Shown here: one piece after another, positions 37,471 to 46,019 of the stretch | Position numbering within the stretch: the first letter of the stretch is position 1 | Layout of the letters: each line of letters begins with the position of its first letter | Origin: Xanthomonas sp. Leaf131 | Lineage (GTDB): Bacteria; Pseudomonadota; Gammaproteobacteria; Xanthomonadales; Xanthomonadaceae | Direction of reading: 5' to 3' | Assembly (NCBI RefSeq): GCF_001423495.1 | Contig: NZ_LMOG01000005.1 | Span: 134,397 to 198,396, forward strand | DNA length: 64,000 nt | The notes under the pieces: generated by a model | Told to the model about the DNA's origin: nothing | The model's database searches: none | The model's input: the letters and a program-made list of their open reading frames with translations, nothing else | Program-made: the position numbers and the translations under genes

Positions 37471-37707
37471 ATGTCCCGCGTATGCCAAGTGTCCGGCAAG
37501 CGTGTGCAGACGGGTAACAACGTCTCCCACGCAAACAACAGAACCCGTCGTCGCTTCCTGCCCAACTTGCACGAGCGCCGCTTCTGGGTCGCCAGCGAGA
37601 ACCGCTGGGTGAAGCTCCGTGTCTCCGCGCATGCATTGCGCACCATCGACAAGAACGGGATTGATGCCGTTCTGAAAGAGCTGCGTGCGCGCGGCGAAAA
37701 GGTCTGA
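37471..37707 (+). CDS. rpmB: 50S ribosomal protein L28
   Basis: 78 residues, [20 protein letters not shown] at the start and [20 protein letters not shown] in the middle, identical in layout to bacterial L28 of normal length. GAGG lies upstream of the ATG. It is followed after 13 bases by rpmG, the usual pairing in proteobacteria. Confidence 0.98.
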
Positions 37708-37720
37708 GGAGTAAGCAGTC

Positions 37721-37888
37721 ATGGCAAAAGGCAAGCGTGACAAGATTCGTATGATTTCCTCGGCCGCTACCGGCCACTTCTACACCACGGATAAGAACAA
37801 GAAAAACACTCCGGGGAAGATGGAAATGATGAAATACGACCCGGTCGTGCGTAAGCACGTGATGTACAAGGAAGGCAAGATCAAGTAA
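37721..37888 (+). CDS. rpmG: 50S ribosomal protein L33
   Basis: 55 residues: [20 protein letters not shown], then [20 protein letters not shown] and [12 protein letters not shown] at the end. This is complete L33 at the normal length, of the form without the cysteine zinc motif. AGGAGTAAGCAGTC supplies its ribosome site. It is co-transcribed with rpmB and ends before a hairpin terminator. Confidence 0.98.
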
Positions 37889-37920
37889 TCCACCGATTAC
37901 ACGATCTGCATCCAAGCAAG

Positions 37921-37948
37921 CACCCGCCGAAAGGCGGGTGTTTGCGTT
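37921..37948 (+). terminator. Terminator after rpmG
   Basis: CACCCGCC pairs with GGCGGGTG over GAAA (37921-37940), followed by TTTGCGTT. It lies 32 bases after the rpmG stop. Confidence 0.8.
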
Positions 37949-38059
37949 TGTGGGGTGTGTATTCGATGGGTGTGGGTAGGCGATGTCGGTGTCAGTTGCC
38001 GATGTCTTTGTCAGTGCCGAGGCCGGCACCGATCCGGAAGCCCGAAAGCGCGCGTAACC

Positions 38060-38195
38060 GAGTCCCTCTCCCTGCGGGAGAGGGGTTGGGGTCAGGGTAC
38101 GGGGCGAAGCCACTCGCAGTAGTTTGAGTGGCAGAGGCTTCGCCCGTACCCTCATCCGCCCCTGCGGGGCACCTTCTCCCGGAGGGAGAAGGCGA
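38060..38195. repeat. Mosaic of Xanthomonas-type hairpin repeats
   Basis: This part of the 307-base gap (37889-38195) holds CTCTCCCTGCGGGAGAG, then GGGTACGGGGCGAAGCC facing GGCTTCGCCCGTACCC around an ACTC...GAGT stem, then CTTCTCCCGGAGGGAGAAG. The same blocks occur at 45686-45945 and 48268-48318. No gene was seen. Confidence 0.75.
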
Positions 38196-39218
38196 TTACA
38201 GACCGCGCGCGCGCAATTGCGCGTCCAACCGCGGATACACCCGCCTGGCATTGCCTTCAAACACCTTGCGCTTGTCCGCATCGGAGATCGCCAAGGCATC
38301 CACATAGCGCTTGGTGTCGTCGAAATACTGGCCGGTCTGCGGGTCGATGCCGCGCACCGCGCCCACCATCTCCGAGCCGAACAGGATGTTGTCGATATCG
38401 ATCACCTCGAACAGCAGGTCGATGCCGGGCTGGTGATACACGCAGGTATCGAAGAACACATTGCGCATCACGTGCGTGGATAGCGGTGGTTTGCCGAGCA
38501 TGTCGGCCAGGCCGCGGAAGCGGCCCCAGTGATACGGCACTGCGCCGCCGCCGTGCGGGATGATGAAGCGCAGGTCCGGAAAATCACTGAATAGGTCGCC
38601 TTCGAGAAACTGCATGAAGGCTGTGGTATCGGCGTTGAGATAATGCGCGCCGGTGGCGTGGAAATTGGCGTTGCAACTGCCGGACACATGCACCATCGCC
38701 GGCACGTCGAGCTCGACCATTTTTTCGAAGAACGGATACCAGGCGCGGTCGGTCAACGGCACGCCGTTCCAGTGACCGCCGGAAGGGTCGGGATTGAGAT
38801 TGCAGCCGACAAACCCGAGTTCGCTGACGCAGCGTTCCAGCTCGGCGATCGACCGCGCGATCGACACGCCTGGCGACTGCGGCAGCTGACACACGCCGAT
38901 GAAGGTATGCGGATACAACTGCACCACCCGTGCGATGAGATCGTTGCAGTGGCGCGTCCAGACCTGGCTCACTGCCTCGTCGCCGATGTGATGCGCCATG
39001 GTGCTGGCACGTGGCGAAAAAATCGTCATGTCCGCACCGCGCTCGCGCAGCAAACGCAGTTGATGCTGCTCGATGCTTTCGCGCAATGCATCGTCAGAGA
39101 TCTGCGGATAGATCGGTGCCGGCAACTGCGGGTCGCCGTAGTGTGCGATCTGCGCCTTGCGGAAGGCGTCATGTGCAGCGGGCGCGGTGGTGTAGTGGCC
39201 GTGGCAGTCGATGATCAT
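38196..39218 (-). CDS. ligJ: 4-oxalomesaconate hydratase (LigJ type amidohydrolase)
   Basis: 340 residues from ATG 39218, opening MIIDCHGHYTTAPAAHDAFR, the HxH metal site and wording typical of LigJ. Further landmarks: GFVGCNLNPDPSGGHWNGVP, VPAMVHVSGSCNANFHATGA, RFIIPHGGGAVPYHWGRFRG and a late NILFGSEMVGAV with the catalytic-region acid. The enzyme hydrates 4-oxalomesaconate to 4-carboxy-4-hydroxy-2-oxoadipate in protocatechuate 4,5-cleavage and gallate breakdown. Upstream lie the tautomerase and aldolase of the same pathway. It is followed by a repeat block immediately after the stop. An in-frame start 12 codons upstream is less likely. Confidence 0.88.
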   Translation of the reverse strand: MIIDCHGHYTTAPAAHDAFRKAQIAHYGDPQLPAPIYPQISDDALRESIEQHQLRLLRERGADMTIFSPRASTMAHHIGDEAVSQVWTRHCNDLIARVVQLYPHTFIGVCQLPQSPGVSIARSIAELERCVSELGFVGCNLNPDPSGGHWNGVPLTDRAWYPFFEKMVELDVPAMVHVSGSCNANFHATGAHYLNADTTAFMQFLEGDLFSDFPDLRFIIPHGGGAVPYHWGRFRGLADMLGKPPLSTHVMRNVFFDTCVYHQPGIDLLFEVIDIDNILFGSEMVGAVRGIDPQTGQYFDDTKRYVDALAISDADKRKVFEGNARRVYPRLDAQLRARGL

Positions 39219-39368
39219 GAGAATGCTCGATAAGGTGCGCAGAGAACGCGCCATGCGCGATCGGTAGTGGCAGGCAGGCAGACTGCAGGACGCAGCAAAC
39301 CACGCAGCAACGACCCGGATTCAAGCCAGCGTGATGCCGGCTGCCGCATCGCAGGCTGGCAGCCGCGC

Positions 39369-40424
39369 TCAAGCAAACAGCTCACCATCGAACAGTTTGC
39401 GTGCGGTGCGCAGCACGGCGGCACGCACCACCTCACCGTGCGCGTCTAGGCTGATGACACAGCTGCTCGCACCGCTGGGATGTTCCACATCCAGCTGCTG
39501 TGTCGTGCCACCAGGCAACTGCGCCAGCGCATGCGCGGGAGCGCCGGGCAGCAGGCAGGCAGTGGCGACGGTAACGGCGCCGAGTACGCCGATCGAGGCA
39601 TGGCAGCGGTGTGGAATGAACGAGCGCACGCTGATCGCGCCGCCGTTGCGTGGTGTGGCGACCAGCATCATTTTCGGCACGGTGGCATCGGTGACATCGC
39701 CCAACCGCATCAACGGGCCGGCCTGCAGGCGGATCGATTCCAGGCGGGTTTTCAGCGCGTCGCTGGCATCAAGGCTGGCGCGGTCTTCGTAGCCGCTGAT
39801 GCCGAGATCGCCGGCGCGCAGCACCACGCATGGCATGCCGTTGTCGATCAGCGTGACCTCGACGCCGTCGAGCGTCTCCACGGCATGACCAGTGGGCAGC
39901 AGCGCACCGCAGGAAGAGCCGGCGATCCCGGCAAACGCCAGCGCAATCGGCGCAGCGGTGCCGGGCACGCCGTCGATGCGGGCATCGCCGGCGTAACGCA
40001 CCTGGCCGCCGGGCGTCTGCACGGTGGCGGTGGCCAGCGTGTTGGTATTGCGCATGAAGATGCGCACGTCGGTTTCGCCATCGCGTGCCGGCAATAAGCC
40101 GCGCTCCAGGGCGAAGGGGGCGACGCCGGCGAGCATGTTGCCGCAGTTCTGCGCGGCGCTGACCTGTGCCTGTTCCACCGAGACCTGCAGGAACAGATAG
40201 TCCACGTCGGCATCGGCGCGGGTGGAGCGCGACACCACCGCGACCTTGGAGGTGAGCGGGTCGGCGCCACCCATGCCGTCGATCTGGCGCAGATCCGGCG
40301 AGCCGTAGGCGCGCAGCAGAAACGCGTCACGCGCGGCGTTATCGCCGGGCAACTCGTCGGCCAGGAAAAAGCCGCCCTTGGAGGTGCCGCCGCGCATCCA
40401 CATCGCGCGTACCTGCTCAGACAT
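39369..40424 (-). CDS. galD: 4-oxalomesaconate tautomerase (GalD, PrpF family)
   Basis: 351 residues. The N-terminus [20 protein letters not shown] carries the RGGTSKG signature of PrpF-type isomerases; [40 protein letters not shown] (general acid/base Cys region) and [20 protein letters not shown] follow. GalD converts the keto and enol forms of 4-oxalomesaconate. The start at 40424 overlaps the end of the aldolase gene by 8 bases, so they are one operon. Pathway placement follows from LigJ- and LigK-type neighbours; by motif alone another PrpF-like isomerase would be possible. Confidence 0.85.
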   Translation of the reverse strand: MSEQVRAMWMRGGTSKGGFFLADELPGDNAARDAFLLRAYGSPDLRQIDGMGGADPLTSKVAVVSRSTRADADVDYLFLQVSVEQAQVSAAQNCGNMLAGVAPFALERGLLPARDGETDVRIFMRNTNTLATATVQTPGGQVRYAGDARIDGVPGTAAPIALAFAGIAGSSCGALLPTGHAVETLDGVEVTLIDNGMPCVVLRAGDLGISGYEDRASLDASDALKTRLESIRLQAGPLMRLGDVTDATVPKMMLVATPRNGGAISVRSFIPHRCHASIGVLGAVTVATACLLPGAPAHALAQLPGGTTQQLDVEHPSGASSCVISLDAHGEVVRAAVLRTARKLFDGELFA

Positions 40425-41088
40425 AACGCAGGCCTTTGGCCGCCAGGCGTTCGCGCATGCCGTAGATATCCAGGCCCAGTTCGCCGCTGGCAAGACGGTC
40501 GCGTTTGATCAGCTCGCGCGCTTCGCGTGCCTGCGCTTCGGCCAGCACTGCGGCTGCAGTGGCGCGCGGCACCACGCACACGCCATCGTCGTCGGCCACC
40601 ACCACATCGCCCGGCTGCACCAGCGCACCGGCGCAGACCACTGGCACGTTGACCGAGCCCAGCGTCTCCTTGATGGTGCCCTGCGCGCAGATGGTGCGGC
40701 TCCAGGCGGGGAACTGCATGGCAGTGAGATCGCGCACGTCGCGCACGCCGGCATCGATGATCAGCCCGCGGCAGCCGCGCGCCTGCGCCGAGGTGGCCAG
40801 CAGGTCGCCGAAGTAGCCGTCGCAGCAGTCGCTGGTCGGCGCCACCACCAGCACGTCGCCGGGCTGCAGTTGCTCGATGGCCACATGCATCATCCAGTTG
40901 TCGCCGGGCGGAATCGACACCGTGACCGCAGTGCCGGCAATACGGCAGCCGGCGTAGATCGGGCGCAGGCGGTGATGCAGCAGGCCGCTGCGCCCCTGCG
41001 CCTCGTGCACGGTGGCCACGCCGGCTTGCGCGAGCCCATCCACGATGGCCAGCGGGGTGCGCTCGATCCGGGTGACGACCTGGCTCAT
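40417..41088 (-). CDS. ligK: 4-carboxy-4-hydroxy-2-oxoadipate aldolase (LigK/GalC, RraA family)
   Basis: 223 residues from ATG 41088, preceded by GAGGATGG. RraA-fold class II aldolase features: [20 protein letters not shown], then [40 protein letters not shown] with the metal-binding Arg/Asp, and [20 protein letters not shown]. It splits the C6 intermediate into pyruvate and oxaloacetate. It is the first gene of the minus-strand operon and overlaps galD. A LysR regulator is divergent, as usual for this pathway. No ring-cleaving dioxygenase gene is in the window. Confidence 0.87.
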   Translation of the reverse strand: MSQVVTRIERTPLAIVDGLAQAGVATVHEAQGRSGLLHHRLRPIYAGCRIAGTAVTVSIPPGDNWMMHVAIEQLQPGDVLVVAPTSDCCDGYFGDLLATSAQARGCRGLIIDAGVRDVRDLTAMQFPAWSRTICAQGTIKETLGSVNVPVVCAGALVQPGDVVVADDDGVCVVPRATAAAVLAEAQAREARELIKRDRLASGELGLDIYGMRERLAAKGLRYV

Positions 41089-41189
41089 CCATCCATCCTC
41101 GTTAGGGGTGTGCCGAGTCTGTGCGCCGATCGCCTGATGGCTCAAGATTCATTTGAGGTATGCATATTGGTTTTGCTTATAGTTAGAGC
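41089..41189. promoter_or_regulatory. Divergent promoter region ligK / LysR regulator
   Basis: 101 bases between divergent starts. An AT-rich stretch contains TATGCATA (41159-41166) within ATTTGAGGTATGCATATTGG, a plausible LysR-type site overlapping both promoters. Confidence 0.45.
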
Positions 41190-42500
41190 ATGCCGCCGAT
41201 TCTGGAACCGAACCTTCGCCATCTGTACGCCCTGGTCGTGGTGCACCGGCTGGGCAGCGTCAGCGCGGCCGCGCCGCAGGTGAATCTGTCGCAGCCGGCG
41301 TTGACGCAGGCAATCGCGCGGCTGGAACAGCAGCTCGGCGTGCGCCTGTTCGATCGGCATCCGGGCGGCATGGTCGCCACCGAGGCCACGCAGCTGCTGG
41401 TGCCGCGCATCGAACGTGCGTTGGAGCAGCTGGGCCGTGGCATCCGGGTGGCGCGGCGTGCGCTGCGGCTGCCGGCACGCCCGGGCCTGGAGCGGCGGGT
41501 GTCATTGGGGCAGTTGCAGGCGCTGGTCGCGGTCGATCTGGCAGGCAGTTATTCGCTGGCGGCGGCGCGCGCCGGGGTCTCGCAGCCGGCGATCTACCGC
41601 GCGGTGCAGTCGCTGGCCGAGGTGATCGAGGTGCCGCTGACGGTGCGTCGCGGCAAGACCATGCAGCCCACGCCGGTGGCGGTGCGGTTGTTGCGGCAGG
41701 TGCGCCTGGCGCTGGCCGAGCTGCGCGCCGGGTTGGACGAGGTTGCCGCGCTGCGCTTGCAGCACGCCGGCCGGCTCACGCTGGGGGTGATGCCGTTGGC
41801 GCGGGCGATCCTGCTGCCGCAGGTGCTGGCGCGGTTTGTGCGCGCGCATCCCGGTGCCAGCGTCAACGTGGTCGAAGGCCCGTATGCCGAATTGCTGGCG
41901 CATCTGCGCGACGGCGAGCTGGACCTGCTGATCGGCGCGCTGCGCGAGCCCTTGCCGGTGCGCGATGTGCTGCAGGAGCCGTTGTTCGACGACGAGCCGG
42001 TGATCGTGGCGCGCAGTGGGCATCCGCTGGCCGGGCAGGCCTATGCGTTCGCGCAGTTGCTGGAGTATCCCTGGGTGATCGCCACCACCGGCACGCCGGT
42101 GCGTGCGCGCTGGGAGCAGATGTTTCGCGATCAGGGCATCGAACCGCCGGCGCTGCGCATCGAATGCGGCGCGGAGCTGACCATCCGTGGGCTGCTGCTG
42201 GAAGACGACTGGCTCACGCTGATGTCGCGCGATCAGTTTTTGTTCGAGCGCCGCGCCGGGTTGCTGTGCGAGATCGGCGCCACCGGGCCGCAGCTGCGCC
42301 GCCAGATCGGCATGACCCTGCGCAGCGACTGGCATCCCACCCGCGCGCAGTCGGCGTTCGTGCAGACGCTGCGGCAGGTCTGCGCCGAGCGCGTGCAGCC
42401 GGCCGATGCGCACGGCGGGCCGTTTCGTTATTGCGCGCCAATGGACACGCCCGCCCCGTTGCGTTCACGCACCGGGCCGTCAGAATCGGAGCCTTCTTGA
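41190..42500 (+). CDS. LysR-type regulator with two tandem helix-turn-helix domains
   Basis: 436 residues against about 300 for an ordinary LysR protein. The first winged helix (LRHLYALVVVHRLGSVSAAA, LSQPALTQAIARLEQQLGVR) occupies residues ~8-70. A second, related one (LGQLQALVAVDLAGSYSLAA, VSQPAIYRAVQSLAEVIEVP) occupies ~108-170. The effector-binding domain follows from GRLTLGVMPLARAILLPQVL to about residue 395, and a short proline-rich tail ends the protein. It is divergent from the ligK-galD-ligJ operon and presumably activates it with a pathway intermediate. The double DNA-binding layout is real in sequence, with no frameshift. Only 13 bases separate it from the cardiolipin synthase ATG. 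Confidence 0.88.
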   Translation: MPPILEPNLRHLYALVVVHRLGSVSAAAPQVNLSQPALTQAIARLEQQLGVRLFDRHPGGMVATEATQLLVPRIERALEQLGRGIRVARRALRLPARPGLERRVSLGQLQALVAVDLAGSYSLAAARAGVSQPAIYRAVQSLAEVIEVPLTVRRGKTMQPTPVAVRLLRQVRLALAELRAGLDEVAALRLQHAGRLTLGVMPLARAILLPQVLARFVRAHPGASVNVVEGPYAELLAHLRDGELDLLIGALREPLPVRDVLQEPLFDDEPVIVARSGHPLAGQAYAFAQLLEYPWVIATTGTPVRARWEQMFRDQGIEPPALRIECGAELTIRGLLLEDDWLTLMSRDQFLFERRAGLLCEIGATGPQLRRQIGMTLRSDWHPTRAQSAFVQTLRQVCAERVQPADAHGGPFRYCAPMDTPAPLRSRTGPSESEPS

Positions 42501-42513
42501 GAACGGATCGCTG

Positions 42514-43932
42514 ATGCTGCCCGACTGGTTGCAAGGGACCTGGCTGTTGGCGCTGGACTGGGCGATTCGCCTGGCCGCGCTGCTGTGGATTCCGGCCCGC
42601 ACCACGCCCGGCGCGGCACGCAGCTGGCTGTTGCTGATCGGCTTCGTGCCGGTGGTCGGCCTGCCGCTGTATCTGCTGTTCGGCCACCCGTGGTTGTCGC
42701 GCTTGCGGGTGGAGCGGCAGGCCACCGCCTCGCAGGTGATTCGCGAGCAGCAGCTGCCCTTGCATGCCTTGCGCTGGATTCCGCAGCAAGACTCCAGCAG
42801 TGCCGAGGTAGTGCCGCTGATCGAACGCCAAGGCGATTTCATGCCCACGCTGGGCAATGCGGTGGAGTTGCTGGACGATTACACGCAGTCGTTGCAGGCG
42901 CTGGTCACAGCGATCGATGCAGCGGAAAAGCGCGTGCATCTGCTGTATTACCTGATGTTCGACGATGCGGTGGGCGATGCGGTGGTGACCGCGCTGGAGC
43001 GCGCCAGTGCGCGCGGCGTGCGTTGCCGCGTGCTGCTGGATGCGGTGGGCGCCAAGCGTGGCTTGCGCCACTACCGCAAGCGGTTGCAGGCCGGCGGTGT
43101 GGAGGTACTGGCGGTGTTGCCCGGTGGCCTGCGCTGGCGCCGCAGCGGGCGCATGGATCTGCGCAACCACCGCAAGATCGCGGTGATCGACAACCAGGTG
43201 GGCTTTGTCGGCTCGCAGAATCTGGCCGAGGCCGGCTTTATCGAAGGCGTACCCAATCGCGAGCTGGTGGCGCGCGTACGCGGGCCGGTGGTCAATCATC
43301 TTGAAGCGGTGTTCGCCAGCGACTGGTTCACCGAAACCGGGCAGCGCCTGGACGTGTGGCCGGACGCGCCGGTGTGCGAGGCCAACATCGCCACGCAACT
43401 GCTCCCCAGCGGGCCGGCGTATCCGTTCGAGAATGCGCGCGATGCGATCAATGCGGTGATCCATCTGGCGCGGCGCAAGGTGGTGCTGGTGACGCCGTAC
43501 TTCGTCCCGGACGAAGCCTTGCTCAGTGCGCTGCGCATTGCCGGGGTGTCGGGTGTGGATGTGCAGCTGATCCTGTCGGAGAGCAACAACCAGATTCTGG
43601 CGGCGTGGGCGCAGGAAGCGTATTTCGAAGAGCTGCTGCGCTGCGGGGTGAAGATCGCGCTGTACCGCCCGCACTTCCTGCATGCCAAGCATCTGAGCGT
43701 GGACGAGGACATCGCCCTGGTGGGGTCGATCAACCTGGACATCCGCTCGTTCGCGCTCAACGCCGAGATCGGCATGCTGTGCTACGACCAGGGTGTGGTG
43801 CAGCGGCTGCGTGCGATCGAGCAGGATTACCTGGCCAATGCACGCCAGCTGGAGCTGGAACAGTGGCGCGGTCGACCGGCCTGGCGGCGCAGCCGTGAGG
43901 GGATTGCGCGGTTGGCGGATGCGTTGATGTAG
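42514..43932 (+). CDS. cls: Cardiolipin synthase (phospholipase D family)
   Basis: 472 residues. Two N-terminal membrane segments (LLALDWAIRLAALLWIP and WLLLIGFVPVVGLPLYLLFG) precede two phospholipase D domains: HRKIAVIDNQVGFVGSQNLA with HxK(x)4D at residues 219-226, and FLHAKHLSVDEDIALVGSIN near the C-terminus. It condenses phosphatidylglycerol or related lipids into cardiolipin at the inner membrane. The ATG at 42514 follows a weak GAACGG site, 13 bases after the LysR gene, so read-through transcription is possible though function is unrelated. Confidence 0.92.
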   Translation: MLPDWLQGTWLLALDWAIRLAALLWIPARTTPGAARSWLLLIGFVPVVGLPLYLLFGHPWLSRLRVERQATASQVIREQQLPLHALRWIPQQDSSSAEVVPLIERQGDFMPTLGNAVELLDDYTQSLQALVTAIDAAEKRVHLLYYLMFDDAVGDAVVTALERASARGVRCRVLLDAVGAKRGLRHYRKRLQAGGVEVLAVLPGGLRWRRSGRMDLRNHRKIAVIDNQVGFVGSQNLAEAGFIEGVPNRELVARVRGPVVNHLEAVFASDWFTETGQRLDVWPDAPVCEANIATQLLPSGPAYPFENARDAINAVIHLARRKVVLVTPYFVPDEALLSALRIAGVSGVDVQLILSESNNQILAAWAQEAYFEELLRCGVKIALYRPHFLHAKHLSVDEDIALVGSINLDIRSFALNAEIGMLCYDQGVVQRLRAIEQDYLANARQLELEQWRGRPAWRRSREGIARLADALM

Positions 43933-44098
43933 GGCTTGCGTGTGCGTGTTGTATGACGGCGTATTGCAAGCTGGAACGCGCGTCGATGCCTGCAGTGCGG
44001 GCGCATTGCTGGGCGCAAGCGCACGTTGGCAAGGCCTTGCTGCGTTTGAGAGTGCCCGCCTTCCGGCGCAGGCCTCAGGCAAGCCGGCGCTTTCCAAC

Positions 44099-44127
44099 GT
44101 GACGACGAGCACCTCGATCGTCGTCAC
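44099..44127. repeat. Inverted repeat in the cls-FAD gene gap
   Basis: GTGACGACGA (44099-44108) pairs with TCGTCGTCAC (44118-44127) over nine bases. It lies in a 352-base gap (43933-44284) without other convincing genes and could be a terminator for cls (no T-run) or an operator. Confidence 0.5.
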
Positions 44128-44224
44128 CCAAGTCGGATTGGACGGACGGTGCTCATCGTCTTCCCGGATGTCGGACAAGGCGCATTGCACGACGGCGTCT
44201 GCGCAGCGGTACGTGATCCCTGCC

Positions 44225-44250
44225 ATGACAGCGGCCATGGCCGCTGTCAT
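44225..44250. promoter_or_regulatory. 26-bp perfect palindrome upstream of the FAD gene
   Basis: ATGACAGCGGCC-AT-GGCCGCTGTCAT is perfectly self-complementary over 26 bases and ends 34 bases before the next start codon. Its position suits a dimeric regulator site in the promoter or leader of the FAD protein gene. Confidence 0.5.
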
Positions 44251-44284
44251 CGGTGCGACGTGACGCATCGCCTACAATTGGCGG

Positions 44285-45676
44285 ATGAATGAACTGCGTG
44301 ATCCCGGCGATGCAGTGATCGCCATCGTTGGCGGTGGCGCATCCGGTGTGCTGGTGGCGCTGCAACTGTTGCGTCAGGCGACCGCGCCGGTGCGGATCGT
44401 GCTGATCGAGCCGCATGCGGTGCTGGGCGAGGGCGTGGCGTATTCCACCACGCGTGCCGAACATCTGCTCAACGTGCCGGCGATGCGGATGAGTGCGCTG
44501 GTGGAGGCGCCGCAGGATTTCGTCGATTACCTGCGTGGGCACGCCTGCTGCCCGGAGCTGGATGACGCGCAGCTGCCGCAGGATTTTGTCGGACGTCGGC
44601 ATTACGCGCCCTACCTGCGTGATCGCTTGCAGGCCGCACGTGCGCATAGCCCGGCGACGCTGACCGTGCACACCGCACGCGTGCAGACGTTGCAGCCCAA
44701 CGCAGCCGGCGCGCTGCTGCAGCTGGACGATGGGCACACGCTGCAGGCCACCAGCGTGGTGCTGGCAGTGGGCAATGCGCTACGGCCGTTGCCGCTGCGT
44801 GGTGCCACCGGCTTGTCGCGTGCGCAGCGGGTGGAAGCCTGGGATACCGAAGCGATCGCCGCGTTGCCGCAAGACGCGGCGGTGTGCATCGTCGGTTCGG
44901 GATTGAGCATGGTCGACACCGTGGTGACGCTGGCCGCGCAGGCGCATCGGGGGGCGGTGCATGTGGTGTCGCGGCATGGGTTGTTGCCGTTGCCGCAAAC
45001 GCATTGCGTCGCGGCGGACTTCGATCCGCAGCCGTTGTTGGCGATGCCGCTGCGCGGACGCATGCGCAGCTTGCGTCAGTACGCGCGGGTTGCGATGGCG
45101 CAGGGATTGCCCTGGCAGAGCGTGATGGAGCGCATCCGCCCGTTGAGTCAGGCCTTGTGGCAGACGCTGTCGGTCGCAGATCAACGCCGCTTCCTGCGGC
45201 ATGTGGTGCGCTACTGGGATGTGCATCGTCATCGCATCGCCGCGCCGGTGCATGCACAGCTGCAGGCGATGCATGCGCGCGGACAACTGCAACTGCATCG
45301 CGCGCGGCTGGATGTCGCATTTCAGGTGGGCGCTTGCGTGCGGGTGAGCGCCGGCGCCAGTGCCGGTCATGCGTTGCAGCTGGATGTGCAGACCCTGGTC
45401 AACGCCACCGGTGTGGAAATGCGCGTGCAGGCGATGCGCAACCCGCTACTGCAGCAGCTGCTGGGGCAGGGCATTGCGGTGGCAGGGCCGCATGGGATCG
45501 GGGTGGGGACCGATGCCGATGGCAGCTTGATCGATGCCGATGGCCGCGCCAATCCGCAGCTGCGGGTGATCGGCAGTCTGCGGATCGGCGCGTTGTGGGA
45601 GAGCCTGGCGGTGCCGGAGTTGCGTGAGCAGGCGACGGCGATTGCGCGGGAGGTGTTGGGACTGCCGGGGCGGTGA
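44285..45676 (+). CDS. FAD/NAD(P)-binding protein (HsbA-like flavoprotein family)
   Basis: 463 residues. The N-terminal dinucleotide fold is clear: AVIAIVGGGASGVLVALQLL with GxGxxG, then IEPHAVLGEGVAYSTTRAEH. A second nucleotide-binding strand is DAAVCIVGSGLSMVDTVVTL. The ATRAEHLLNVPAMRMSAL region matches the FAD-NAD(P)-binding family PF13454, whose members are soluble flavoproteins of mostly unknown substrate. The C-terminus TLVNATGVEMRVQAMRNPLL is typical. A 26-bp palindrome lies upstream. It appears monocistronic. No specific reaction can be assigned. Confidence 0.82.
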   Translation: MNELRDPGDAVIAIVGGGASGVLVALQLLRQATAPVRIVLIEPHAVLGEGVAYSTTRAEHLLNVPAMRMSALVEAPQDFVDYLRGHACCPELDDAQLPQDFVGRRHYAPYLRDRLQAARAHSPATLTVHTARVQTLQPNAAGALLQLDDGHTLQATSVVLAVGNALRPLPLRGATGLSRAQRVEAWDTEAIAALPQDAAVCIVGSGLSMVDTVVTLAAQAHRGAVHVVSRHGLLPLPQTHCVAADFDPQPLLAMPLRGRMRSLRQYARVAMAQGLPWQSVMERIRPLSQALWQTLSVADQRRFLRHVVRYWDVHRHRIAAPVHAQLQAMHARGQLQLHRARLDVAFQVGACVRVSAGASAGHALQLDVQTLVNATGVEMRVQAMRNPLLQQLLGQGIAVAGPHGIGVGTDADGSLIDADGRANPQLRVIGSLRIGALWESLAVPELREQATAIAREVLGLPGR

Positions 45677-45685
45677 TTGATACGC

Positions 45686-45945
45686 CTTGTTCCCTTCTCC
45701 CACCGGGAGAAGGTGGCGCGTAGCGCCGGATGAGGGTGCGAGCGAAGCCCAGCGTTACCCACCACTCGTAGTGGCTTCGCCCCGTACCCTCACCCCAACC
45801 CCCGCTCCGCGCCCCGGCCCGCGCTTTCGGCGCGGGCGCTCCAAGGCACGCGCGCCGATGGCGCGCAAGCTGTGCCTTCTCGCCCCGGGGGGAGATTCCT
45901 TCTCCCATCGGGAGAAGGTGCCCCGCAGGGGCGGATGAGGGTACG
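45686..45945. repeat. Mosaic of hairpin repeats before uvrD
   Basis: Most of the 343-base gap (45677-46019) is repeat: CCTTCTCCCACCGGGAGAAGG followed by GGCGCGTAGCGCC and GGATGAGGGT, an internal CCGCGCTTTCGGCGCGG hairpin, and a second CCTTCTCCCATCGGGAGAAGG with GCCCCGCAGGGGC. Shared blocks with 38060-38195 and 48268-48318. Confidence 0.75.
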
Positions 45946-46019
45946 TGCGAAGCCTCGCATTCCAAACCGCTTCATCGCAATCTCAGCCGCAGCGACGCCA
46001 CAACCGGTAAAATGATCCG

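Noticed and set aside
43933-44284. Short ORF (107 codons) between cls and the FAD gene
   Set aside because: No ribosome site, poor composition, and it is interrupted by two strong inverted repeats that look regulatory.
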